DNA of 64,000 bases from assembly GCA_004369085.1 (NCBI GenBank), contig ML210160.1, forward strand, positions 149,830 through 213,829, in the 5' to 3' direction. This document shows positions 34,866-46,117 of this stretch, in pieces. Under the pieces are notes generated by a model. It ran no database searches. It was not told where the DNA came from and worked only from the letters and a program-made list of their open reading frames with translations. The stretch is from Coprinopsis marcescibilis (lineage: Eukaryota; Basidiomycota; Agaricomycetes; Agaricales; Psathyrellaceae). Position 1 is the stretch's first letter, and every line of letters starts with the position of its first letter. The translations under genes were made by a program, and so were the position numbers.

Positions 34866-37135
34866 TCAGGCTTTAGAGCCGTGAGCAGATCTTGGTTGAA
34901 CATTGCACTTAAACTCCACAATGCCCCTGTTTTTGCCATCCCTCTTCCAGTCAGCAATCATTCCCTTCCAGATCTAGCCTGAGCACTCACGACGCCGGTC
35001 CATCCACTATCTCTAAAACCTCGAACTTGCACCATTCGCTCTGGGACAACGGTTGGACGTCGAACGAGGCAAGAATTGACGCGGAGAAGATGTAGATGAT
35101 ATCGTTGGCTATGTGCATTCCAGGACATACTCTGATCATAGGATAGGGCGAGCTGTTCAAGGCTGTTCAAGTGTGAAGCCGGCGTTGAGCCTACCTTCTA
35201 CCGTAACCAAATGCCGGCCCTGTGGGGTCCAAGACGCCGCTGCGCTTTGGATCAAGGAAGCGGTCGGGGTTGAATGTGAATGGGTCCTCGTAGATCTGAG
35301 CGTTGTGCTGGACGGCCCTGTCGTCGGGTAGTGTTTACGACATATGGCAGTTCCAGAAATTAACTCAATATATATTATAGATACATGGTTCGAGAGACGC
35401 ACCACGAGTTGGGGATTACTAGTGTGCCTTTGGGAATCAGGTACCCCTCGTATTCGTCATTTTGAGAGAGGACGTGGGGGAAGGCGAGGGGAAGGATGGA
35501 GATCCATCGCAGGACTTCTTTGATTGTGGCGGTGAGGTATGGGAGGTGGGGTTTGTCTGTGAAGGCGGGTAGTCGTCCGGGGGCTGAGTCTGGGTTGTTG
35601 TTTGGGCTTGGACCTGTGGATACTGGTGTTGTTCTGAGGTGGGTGTCGATTTCGTGCTGGGCTCTGCTTTGGATGGAGGGGTAGGCGGCCATTGCGTAGA
35701 GAAAGGTTTTGAGGGCTGCGTAGGTCTGGTGTGTGGAGTTGTATTAGTTGAAGTGTTGGGTATGGCGTGGTACTATGGCGTTGGACGTACAGTGTCGGTA
35801 CCGGCTGTGGTTAGATGGTTTAGTAATTGCGAAGACGGGCGGCTAATTTTGAAGCACTCACAGGTGTAGGCGATGGCGCATGTTCGGAGCAGTACGGTTC
35901 GCTGTTCCTGCAGCGCCGACCCTTCAAGGTTGGCGAGATTTTCGATCATTTCAGATGCGATGCAAGGTACAGACAGTGTCCCTTTCTCCTATTGTTAAGA
36001 AAACATCCACGTCAATCATCCGTCGCTGAATTCCAAGGGGACTCAGACAGCCATAGATTCAATGACGCACCATACGCTCCTCGACCAGCTCGAACGGAAG
36101 CTGTTGCAAATCTCTCCACACCTGCTTTGACTCTCTCGCGAATCTTTGAAACTTGGCGCCTGGAAGCCAGTGGGGGATGTGCCTGAGAATAGGGAACCTG
36201 TCGACAAGGAACCGGCCTGGTATGGCGGCTTCTTCGAAAGATTTAACCATCGATTGTATGAGCGTTGCGTATTCGGTGTTTACTTTGATGTCGATGCTGT
36301 AGATTAGCTGGGCCATGAACGTTGCGGAATACCTATCCGTAGAACAGTTGTTAGTGTTAAGTTTGGCACAAGTAGAAAGGCCTCAGAGGGAATGTGGTAA
36401 GTAGGGCTTACGGGCGGACGAGCGTGAGCAGGATATCATCGGGTCTTTGCATCAGCTGTCCAATCAGTTTGTGCATCTCGTCGAGGTGGCGTTGGTGGTA
36501 CCCGTACGCGCCTAGAACTAATGCATGCTGGGAGAAGTGGTGCGTAAATGTTTTTCGATAGAGCCGGAATTGAGGGCCTTGGTCCATGCAGAGAAGCATT
36601 TCGTTCCATCCCATTCTGGAGTAATGGGTGTCGAGGGTGTGGTTTTGTTTCATTGGATATCAGGATGGCCAGGGGCAGACAAGCGAACTTACAAATCTCG
36701 CAGCATAGGCGCTTTAGGCCGATCGCTGTACAGCACCGACCGTTTCTCCAACAAATCTTCGATGCATTTGAGTGAGTTGAGGACGAGGATGGGCTGGCCG
36801 AGCACGGTGTAGTATATCATGTCTCCTGCAAGTTGCACAAACAAATATCTTACTACTTAGTACTTGAGGCTTGGATTTTGTTTTGGGAATTACATACCGT
36901 ACTTCGACGCCAGATCGTGGAAGGCTTTAAATTGGAATTCTGTGGGCAAGTCGAGGATGTTACCGATGACTGGGTAGCCTCGTGGACCCGGTGGGTAGGG
37001 AAGGCGACGCGGACTCCTGCGCATGGAGAAGAATGACAATGTAAGTACAAGCGCAGAGCCAGCGAGTCCGATCATGGTACTAGTCCAAAGGAGTATGGTG
37101 CTGGTCGCGCTCGAGGTGATGATCTGAGATGCCAT
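34866..37135 (-). CDS. cytochrome P450 monooxygenase, type I (first)
   Basis: Start at 37135 with an N-terminal anchor (ILLWTSTMIGLAGSALVLTL) and proline hinge [14 protein letters not shown]. Further exons give [53 protein letters not shown], an I-helix AGTDT, the K-helix EVLR, PKGTLVIPNSW and the haem loop FGYGRRVCPG; the last exon ends KCNVQPRSAHGSKA at 34866. All hallmark motifs are present, so it is probably functional as an ER-bound oxygenase. Closest within the window to the P450s at 43.2 and 49.2 kb. It lacks the intron those two carry just before the AFPHVLS/ALPHVSS segment and has an extra low-complexity loop (PVSTGPSPNNNPDSAP) before the K-helix. Substrate unknown. Confidence 0.88.
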
Positions 37136-38224
37136 TATAACGGACGTGGCGAACACATTAATGAGTTCAAGTTCTGAGAAGCGTTTGGCAGGTATATATA
37201 TATATATATATTTGAAAGTGAATTTTAATCTCCCACTCAAGATAGTATAAGTAGCCTATTTACGTGATAGATCTTGTGAGAATCTGGCTTGGGTCAGCTG
37301 GTGCGTTTAAGCGCTTGTGAGATAGAAAGATATGATCAGCAGACCATTGAGATCACTTGGGTGTTGCATTGAATTGGAGCATAAGTAAGACAACCGGGTG
37401 GTTGAAGAAGAAATACTTGAATGAGTGGCTTATACCAGTGTTATCGAGCAGTCGGATCAGCCCAGATACCAGAACTCAAGCTCAAGTTCAAGCCGGAGTC
37501 GCAGTGTCTTGGTGGCGGTGACACCGCTTTGACGCGCCACACCGCCACACACCGCCGTCAAGCGCGCCAGGTCACGTGTGGGACAAACAAGCCCATCGGG
37601 CCGAAGGCATTCTACTGTGCCCTACTTTCCAAGCGAGTGTCATCGTTTTGGAAGTCCTGGACTACATAAGCAAGGCCATCGAGCTGATATAGTATCGAGT
37701 AGCCAATACCAGTTGAAGCCACTGCGATGCCGAGCCACCGGCAGAAAAGATTCCCAGGAGGACTCAGACGCGTTTGTTTAATGTTCCCCACCGTGCGAAC
37801 CGGAATTCAATCTCCGCCCGACCTCTCTTGATCACCTTCCTCAACGTCGCGGAGCCACGGTGCCCCCGCTCGACGCGCCGTCCGTCGTCTTCCTCGCGTT
37901 TACCCCACTCCCTTGTACCGACGGTCATCACTATCTGTGATACACCAATACCGATACTGCCAGTTTCCGAACGAACGTTGAAACAGCATTCGGAAGATTG
38001 GCGAGAAGGATCGACTAGGACTGCACTTGAAGCTTGAAGCCTGAAGCCCGAAGAGAGTGTGGATGACAAGTCTGGTGTTATCGCAACTCGCATTCAGCTT
38101 TACACCCGACGAGGAGACAGATCCGGGTGTGGGGTTCGCATTCGCAACGAATACACTGCGCACAGTTCTCGGAGGACAGACGGAGACGGTTCCGTCGCAA
38201 GGAAACCGCAAGGCGACGAACGAG
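37136..38224. other. divergent intergenic region, P450 / DSN1
   Basis: Contains a short TA dinucleotide run (37195-37210) just upstream of the P450 start, and GC-rich sequence nearer DSN1. An ATG at 38063 opens a frame into DSN1 exon 1, which would add about 54 residues, but I prefer the later start. No other gene seen. Confidence 0.4.
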
Positions 38225-41200
38225 ATGAATATGAACCCTTTACTTGCTAATGCATTTGCTAAGAAGGCCAAGGTGCGTTTTTCTGTTCTATCTGGCTGGT
38301 ACCTACTGATATCGTTCATTTTGCTGCATCTAATCGTCCTATTTCTCACAGAAATCTGCAACGAGTAACAAACGCAAACGTAAGTATTTATACTCTGTTG
38401 TACTGCTCACCGTGAGGTAGTGAAGCACGCGTCATAACTAATTGCGTATCTCGTAGTGAACACAGCGGATGAATCGACGGGACGTTCCATCGTACATGCA
38501 CCTGAGGCATCCTCGTCTCAGCCACTACCAGCCCGCGCGCGCGCCAGCAGCTCTCAACCCAACTCGAACTCGAACTCACTTCCACCCACCAAGAAGTTCC
38601 GCGCAGACTCCCAGCCAATCCTTTCATCCCACCGAGCTCCCTCAGGTTCAACTCGTTTTCTCAACAGCCTGCGTGAAGACGAAGATGCTGCAGGTGCAGG
38701 ACACTCGGACACAGACGTCGAACGCGACGTGCGTGCGATGGAAGATGAAGCGGATAGACTACGACGGAGTTCCCGTGCAAACTTTCTGGACCCGTCTATC
38801 CTTCCCTCATCTTCGTCCAAACCCTCCCAATCAAGCTCGCAACCGTATCAAACAAACACGAGTCCGAACCCCTTCGCGTTCCCACCTCCTAGTACAACCA
38901 AAGCCGGCAGCAAACCGCCCTCCAAAGCGAAACCCCCTTCGAGCAAGAAACCACAGAGCAAATCATCGGCGTCGGCGAAACCCAAACCAACTAGTAATCC
39001 CCGTAATGAGGACAGCATGGACGTGGACACGCAGGTGCCTGTCTCGCAAAACGAGACACCCCAGATCCAGCGCAATAAACGGCTGAGAGAGGGTGCGATG
39101 GCTGCTATAGCCGAGATGGACGTTGACGAGGACGAGGACGAGAGCCGTGGCCGGGGGAGAGGACGGGGAGAGGGCGAGAGGGATAGAAGTCGGTCGAGCC
39201 ATCGTCGCAAGAGCTCAGTGTCGCGCGGGAAGAGGATAAGCACCTCTTTTGAAGCTACGGGCGTCATCAGTGAGTTCAGTTCCATAAAGAATCGTACATT
39301 AAAACTTAACTCGCAACCTTTGTAGCACAACCACATAATACTGTCTCCGAGAGCAGCTTCTACAAGCATATCGACGCTGATTTGCCAGACGTCGAGCGGA
39401 TACGACAGTTGTTGATCTGGTGTTCCCTACGAGCTGCGAATTCGTATACCAAGGCTCCTCCACCACCCGCTACCCCCGGACCTTCCTCGTCATATTCAGC
39501 ACCCCCATCAACATCATCATCAACGTCCACCCTACCCGCGCCGACCCTCCCCCCACTCTCTGCAGAAGCACAAGCCGCGCTCAAAACCATGCAGGACACC
39601 TTTGTGCGGCATCTCGCTGAGAAAAAGGTGGACTTGTTCGGTGGGGTTAGGGACGGAGCGGGGAAGGATGCTGCGAATACGAATGGGACAGACCAGCTGA
39701 GAGAGAACGAACAGAATGTGCGGAATCGCAAATGGGAGGTCACTTATTCGTCGCATATCCAGAGGTGTGTACTCTATTGGCGGTTTATTTCTATTTTTGG
39801 TCGTTGGTTTCGTTGCGTCCCTTTCGTTCCTTTTTATTATCTTTCCTCCTCGACGACCGTCCAATTCCCAACCTATTCATATGTCCTCTTTCCACTCCCA
39901 ATCCATCCCTCTCGTCCTTCGCCCCTCCACTCCATCCTCTAACTTGTTTTGCTTTATGCTGGGCGGTGTGCCGCAAGCGCACCAGCTGAACAATTCGGAC
40001 ACTGTCTGGCACTCGAGAGCGGCCCTATCTTGTTTCATTACCCTCCCCCTTCCTCGTCCACCCCTTAAGCAACTTACTAACACACAACTCCACCGCATTA
40101 CAGAGCCCAAACCGAAGACGAAGCCTGGAAACAAGTCTCCTACGAATACGACGCATACTGCAAACGACTCTCCAGCTCACTCGATAAGCGTAAAAAGGCG
40201 TTCCTCGACCAGGGCGGTACTTTATCCACTTCCACCCCAGGCAAAGGCAAAGGCCGGGCAACAGCCGACGGCAACGAAGGCGACGAGGACGCGACAGGTG
40301 CAGATGGCATGACGGAGGAAGAAGAAAGATGGCTAGCCAGCTTTCCCCAACCGCATCATCTTCCGCCTGCATTCCAGCGTGGTGCACAGCTCGCTCGGAC
40401 GGTGCTGGTTCAGAACCGGCGGCGAACCTTGCACCCGCACCCGCACCCCTCCACATCCACATCCACATCCACATCCGCCCACCAACCGCACTCGCACCCA
40501 CGCAACTCCCTCTCGACACCAAGCCCAGACCTCGACCTCGAAACCACCCTCCTCGCCAAACTCCCCGCACTCACATTCAAACTCGACCTCCTCCACACAT
40601 ATGCACACGCCGCGCGCGCCGCTACGAATATGTGCGAGCGCACGCTTGATGAGCGGTATAGGCTCCTCAACAGGAACTTGGATCTGCGCATGAGGAGTGC
40701 CAGTGTCCCGCTCGGTGGTGGAGGAGCAGGGCCGACAGGGAAGAAAGGCGCGAAACAGCAAGATCCGACTACGAATTCACGCTCGCATGTCCTCACTGCG
40801 TATGTCAAGAGACCGTACTCGCCGACGAGGACGTTGTATCCTTCTTCGACAATCACAACCTCGCGTGCCCAGTCGGTTCCGCCCCCGCCCCCTCCGCTCC
40901 CATCTGTATCCCACCTTCCTTCACCCCATACTCTCCTGCGCGCTCTCTCTCGTGTCGATGCTTCAAGACCTCCCGCTCAAATAGGCGACGCTGCTCGGCG
41001 TGCAGCAAGAGAAGCACAACGAGCAGAACAAAGTGGCCAACCTGCAATAGCAGGCGACCGCCGGGTCACACTTTTACCGAGCATGATGCCTGCAGGACTC
41101 GGCGCTCCAGGCACACCTCGAAGAGGTGGCGGAAGTGGCATCCCAACAACTCCAGGACGACGAGAACGGACACCAGCAAGAGAACGCACTCCTGGACGAG

Positions 41201-41226
41201 AACGAACACCTGTCCGAGACCGTTAA
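38225..41226 (+). CDS. DSN1: kinetochore protein Dsn1/Mis13
   Basis: Exons 38225-38272, 38352-38379, 38457-39269, 39326-39764, 40104-41226; 2451 nt, 816 aa. A long Ser/Pro-rich disordered N terminus leads to a basic stretch and then the Mis13 signature: RGKRISTSFEATGVI, then SESSFYKHIDADLPDVERIR and LLIWCSLRAA. These are the family hallmarks of Dsn1, the MIND/Mis12-complex subunit that links the inner kinetochore to Ndc80. The C-terminal part has coiled-coil-like segments and ends in an Arg/Thr-Pro-rich tail made of repeated RERTP units. The basic-Ser motif before the domain (SHRRKSSVSRG) fits the region targeted by Aurora B in the family. Intron 4 is long (339 nt). The ATG at 38231 is an alternative start two codons later. 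Confidence 0.85.
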
Positions 41227-41421
41227 TTTTTCGTATTCTAATCGCAGCTCTTTGATATATTCAATGCTCTTGATACTTTTGTAGGTTTATTGTCTTGATT
41301 TATCGTTATTATCCCTCACATTCGATTTCGTCGGTAGCTCATTCAGAATGGAATATACTTTTCAAACACAAATTGATTGGACTCTACAGATACAGTGAAC
41401 AGTAAATTTTCTATAATGGGT

Positions 41422-42322
41422 CTAAGCAGTGCTGCTGACGCCATCCTTGACAGCCTTCCAGGAAGGGCGGTTCTTCAGGTCGTTGAACCACCTACATCGA
41501 TCCATGAACAAGGCGTCCAGCCACAGAAGAGGTCAAGCTTACCTGGCAACATTGGGCTTGGTCTCCATGACGTTGCTGCCAGCTTGAGAAAGCATCACAC
41601 CGTAAGGAAGATGGAACAGATCCGCCAAAGTGATATCCTGCGACACCATTAGGTAAAAGGAATACTGAACCTCAAAAGGATCAACAACTCACATCACCGG
41701 CAAGATACTTTTGCTTGCTCAAAATCTTGTCGTAAACGTCAAGCTTGGCCGAGAGCGTATTCATGAGGTCGTCAAAGACGGCTTGATCAGACTTGCCACC
41801 CATCATGCTAAATGTAAAGGCGCGAATCCTTGAGAGGGAGACAAGGCGGGATGACGTGATAAACTCACGGCTTGAAGACCATCTCAAAGACACCCTTCGA
41901 AGCAAACTGGTCAAAGTCGGCAGTCTCTACAGAGGCGGCCTGCTCAAACAAGGCGCGGCTCTGGATAGTCTTGATGGGGATCAAGTTGGGTGTACCCTGA
42001 TTGGCGTGCTTTTCGGCGATGTAGCGTGCAATGGCGCGCGATTCGTAGAGGATGAAGCCGTCATCGTCCTGTTAAAAGGCGGGTTCACGAAATCGCCATG
42101 GTTGGTTAGTACGAGTACAAAACACGATGCAAGAGGGAAAAAAGGACTCGCCAGGCAAGGGACCTGTCCAAATGGCTGCTTGGCGATGTACTCTGGGGTT
42201 TTGGACTCGCCTTTGAAGAGGTCGACCATGATGAACTCGAATGGGACCTTCTTCTCGATCAGAGCGCAGGCCACACGCTGGGTGCAGGTGGACTTGGGCC
42301 ATCCGTAGAGCTTTAGTACCAT
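41422..42322 (-). CDS. glutathione S-transferase, fungal phi-like class
   Basis: Exons 42152-42322, 41869-42068, 41693-41807, 41543-41637, 41422-41491; 651 nt, 216 aa, typical GST length. The N-terminal thioredoxin-fold domain has LYGWPKSTCTQRV, the cis-Pro segment FGQVPCL and ESRAIARYIAEKHA. The C-terminal helical domain has YLAGDITLADLFHLPYG and ends WFNDLKNRPSWKAVKDG. It conjugates glutathione to electrophiles in the cytosol. Intron 1 (42069-42151) begins with GC, not GT: the frame joins only as CL/DDDGF. It lies 195 bp from DSN1 (convergent) and is divergent from the neighbouring P450, with which it may share a promoter. Confidence 0.92.
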
Positions 42323-43168
42323 GGTATTGGGGTGGAGGACTAGTGGACCGGTGGGTCACGAATAAATAGATAAATAGAGGGGCGATAGGAAAATGGGAAA
42401 GAGATGTGATGGAAGGGGATGTGAGGCTGGCTGGTTTATATACCTCAGCTACGATCGGAGAAGTTTGGGCTTGTTGTGTCATGTCCGGGAATAGCAGGTG
42501 GTTGGCTAAAGAAGGTCAAGTGGGGCGGACGCGCGGTGGGCCCCTGAAATCGCGACTCGGACGCGACGGATCTCGTGAGCATGTCGGTGACAACCACATG
42601 CAAATAGATGCACGGGCCAAGCCCCATCGGCTCGACGTCGTTCAAGCATTCGAGAACACCCTTCATGATTGAAAGTGAGTTCCTGCTGATATATTGAACA
42701 TTTGAAGTGTGCTGATGGATTGTATCGTCAACTATGCAGATAGAATCGCCATCATGACTTTGAGCGTAATAAATTGTCTTGTTATGCACAATTGACACTC
42801 CTACCTGCCGTCATAACAATGAGACTCACGAGACAGTTTTAAGATGGGACTCATGAGCAACCGCTACACGCAATACAGGCTGTATTGAGCCTACCTTCGC
42901 AGCTTCTCTTCTTGAGACGTTGTCCGACGTCCAAACCATATATTCGTCCAAAAACCAGCACTTGACTAATATCCAAGTTACACCCACACTCCAATGGCTG
43001 GCCATTGTCAACTAAACGTGTAATCCAGGCAATAAGTGGCTCACCTCGCACACTCTAATACATACTTTGCTTAGCCACTATCACGGCTGACCCGTCCCAA
43101 ACGGCTCTTGTCCTGCACAAAAGCCTCGCCACCGAGAGTGTACAAATCTTCTTCAAAGCACCTGGAAT
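42323..43168. other. divergent intergenic region, GST / P450
   Basis: 846 bp without a supported gene. A TATA-like tttatatacc lies about 110 bp upstream of the GST start (on plus near 42436). Shared regulation of the two genes is possible but not shown. Confidence 0.35.
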
Positions 43169-45418
43169 ATGTCCCACATCCCCTTGCCCACCACTTGGCC
43201 CTCCAATGTTAGCCAACTAACCCACAGTGCCTCTCACAGCTACGCAACCTGGCTCCTCGGATCTCTCCTCCTCCTCATCTGCTTCCAAAACCTCGTCTAC
43301 CCCAAACGCAATCCACGCCGCCTCCCACATCCTCCAGGCCCACCGCGCTACCCAATAATTGGCAACGCTCTCAACATCCCTCTCAAATTCCAATGGAAGG
43401 TATTCAGCCAGTGGAGCAAGCTTTACGGTGATTATCGCAGATTCTCCGTGTCTAGAGGTAATAGCGCTGACATGATTCGCACACAGGCGACATGATATAC
43501 ATGGAGATCCTCAACCAGCCCGTGCTAGTCCTCAACAGCGTGCGCCGCATCGAAGATCTCCTCGAAAAGCGGTCGGCACTCTACTCCGACAGACCTACCG
43601 CACCGATGCTTCGCGAGCTGTACGTCGAGCTATCCTCACCTATTACCCCACAAACTCTAACGCAGCGTATGGCAGAATGGGCTGGAAGAATCTCTTCGTG
43701 TGCATGGATCAAGGCCCGCGCTGGCGGCTCCACCGCAAGACCTTCGTGCAACATTTCGCAGCAAGCATAGTACACAAATACCGACCTCTGCACCTCGACA
43801 CCATCGACCGGCTCATCCACCGTCTCTCCCTCTCGCCCGACAACGTCGTGCACGAGGTCCATCTGTAAGCTTTACCCCGCGCCCTTTAATAAGCACCAAG
43901 TAATCAAACCCTTGAACGCAGCCACGCCACCTCCCTCGTCGCCCGCCTCATGTACGGCATCGATATCACCAAAGACACAACCTACACCCACCTCATCGAC
44001 TCCATCGTCGCATCCTTCGAGCAAGCCGCCACACCCGGCCGGTTCCTCGTCGACATCTTTCCCTCCCTCCAATACATCCCCGCCTGGATGCCCGGGGCCT
44101 ATTTTCGAAGGTTCGGAGAGGGCGCAAGGGAGCTGTTGGATAGGCTGCAGGAGCATCCGTTCCGGCTAGTCGAGGAAAGGATGGTGAGTTGTTAACATAC
44201 TCGATTCTCGGCGGGTTGGTGGCTGGTGTTGATTGCCGGTTATAACTGATCGAGTACTGATGAGGTTTGATGAACATACTCAGGCTCAAGGTAAAGCTGA
44301 CCCCTGCGTCGCGTCGGATATGATCGAGAGGCTTCCGCCACTTTCGGACCCAACACGAGGGGATACCGAGGAGATGTTTCGACAAGTCGCGTCCACCGCG
44401 CACATCGGTAAGCGGACCAACCATCCACATCTTTTTCCACTTATCATGCTGCCGATTTCAAGCGGGAGGAGACACTGTAAGTCCTATCGTAACACCCTCA
44501 CTTCACTGCACACTTTACACAACTCCACCCTATTAACAGTCCTTTTCCGCCATGCGCACCTTTCTCTATGCCATGTCCACCCACCCAGACATCCAACGCA
44601 AAGCCCAGCAGGAAATCGACCGCGAAGTCGACGCGGGGCGGTTACCCATCTTTGAGGACCGCGATCGGCTGCCATACGTGAACGCCCTGGTGAGGGAGGT
44701 CTTGCGGTGGGTCACGGTCGTTCCTTTCGGTACGTGCATGCCTTGAGCCTTTACTCCCAATTCCCAATCCAAGAATCCCTAAATTCAACTTGAACTTGGA
44801 CAGCATTCCCGCATGTCTTGTCGCAGGACGACGAGTATGACGGGTATTTCATACCGAAAGGGACGTTAGTCCTACCCAATTCCTGGTATGAGCTCCATAA
44901 TACCCCTACTTTGGAAAGTTTATCTCTGAAGCGGTTATAGGGCCGTCCAACATGACTCCCAGGCTTACGACAACCCATTCAACTTCGACCCCGACCGGTT
45001 CTTCGAGTCATCCGGCAACACTGGTACCAAGTTCGTGCAGCCACTCGATCCGGGAGTTTCAGCCGCGTTTGGTTACGGACGTCGGTGAGTCCTTAATCAA
45101 GCCTCCGTTCAAGTTCCTCGACCTCCTCTTACGATATTGATTCCCTATGCTCGCAGAATCTGCCCAGGCATATACTTCGCCACCGACACGCTATACATAT
45201 TCTGCGCCTCAATGTTGGCCGCCTATGACGTTTTACCTGATTCTTCCCTGGAAGGACATGGGGAGAACTTGAGCTTGTTGGATGGGCTTTTATCGTACGT
45301 CTATTTCCCATGTCGATGATCTGACGAAAACGGGAGCTGAAGAGGATGTGGGATAAACAGGGGCGTCGAGTCATTCAAGTGTAGCGTCCGTCCCAGGGCT
45401 GGGAGGAGCAGGATTTAA
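43169..45418 (+). CDS. cytochrome P450 monooxygenase, type I (second)
   Basis: Starts MSHIPLPTTWPSNVS, with a membrane anchor (YATWLLGSLLLLICFQNLVY) and hinge PHPPGPPRYPIIGN. Then [89 protein letters not shown], haem loop FGYGRRICPG, and the last exon SFKCSVRPRAGRSRI with its stop at 45418. The I-helix Gly-Gly-Asp-Thr lies across a small exon near 44470. All essential P450 motifs are visible. It is followed head-to-tail by a type II P450. Confidence 0.88.
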
Positions 45419-46117
45419 CTACCAAATGAACGACGAACGGAGCTTGAACGGAGCTTGGAAGGAAGGAAGAGCAACGATAACAACTGAACTGAAAGTATGG
45501 GGCTCCGATTCCAATTGCGCTACATACGAACGAGACAGTGTACTAATAACGAAAATACGGCCTTCCATGTGAGATAGTCTTCTGCTCTGGCTACTTCTTA
45601 GGTACAAGTAAGCGCCCGAATACATATGGGCCGAGAAACGGAGAAGACGGACATCTCCGAGATATCGGGGCCTATTGGTTAGTAATTACGTAAGGTTAGG
45701 TTCAAACGCCGGCATAAATCTAGAATGAGTCCCTAGTGATCACCGCCGCACACACACAAGCTCTACAAATACACGTATTTCGTGGGTCTACCAGGGGCCA
45801 GTAACAAACCATAGCAGCCTCGGCTCTTCAAAATTCAGTACAACGCAAATGCCTTGCCAACTCGCCCCAGAATCTATCGTCTTCCATGACAGCTGGCAGC
45901 TGCTGTCGTGGACGGTTCCCAAGGGCTCCACAAACCCCTGATACTCATCCATGATTCCATGATCCACGTCTCCTCAACTGTATGTAACTCCTCTTTTTGT
46001 CCATATCTTCTCTAAAAGTCTGGCGCGGCCTCCGCCATGCCATTTGTGGGCGTCGGCAACTAGCACTTAGCCAAGGCATTCGCATCCTTTTCTTTTCTCT
46101 TCCTCCCCACACATCCG
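45419..46117. other. intergenic region between P450s
   Basis: About 700 bp with only short frames. Pyrimidine-rich sequence just ahead of 46118 fits a core promoter. No repeat or RNA gene recognised. Confidence 0.35.

Noticed and set aside
34866..37135. Assigning named P450 subfamilies (for example aflatoxin-type oxidoreductases)
   Set aside because: Motifs prove P450 identity only; subfamily naming needs alignment with the curated P450 set, which I could not run.
38057..38224. Upstream start giving Dsn1 a longer N terminus (ATG at 38063)
   Set aside because: The extra segment has no conserved feature and the ATG at 38225 gives the basic start MNMNPLLANAFAKKAK. It cannot be fully excluded without transcript data.
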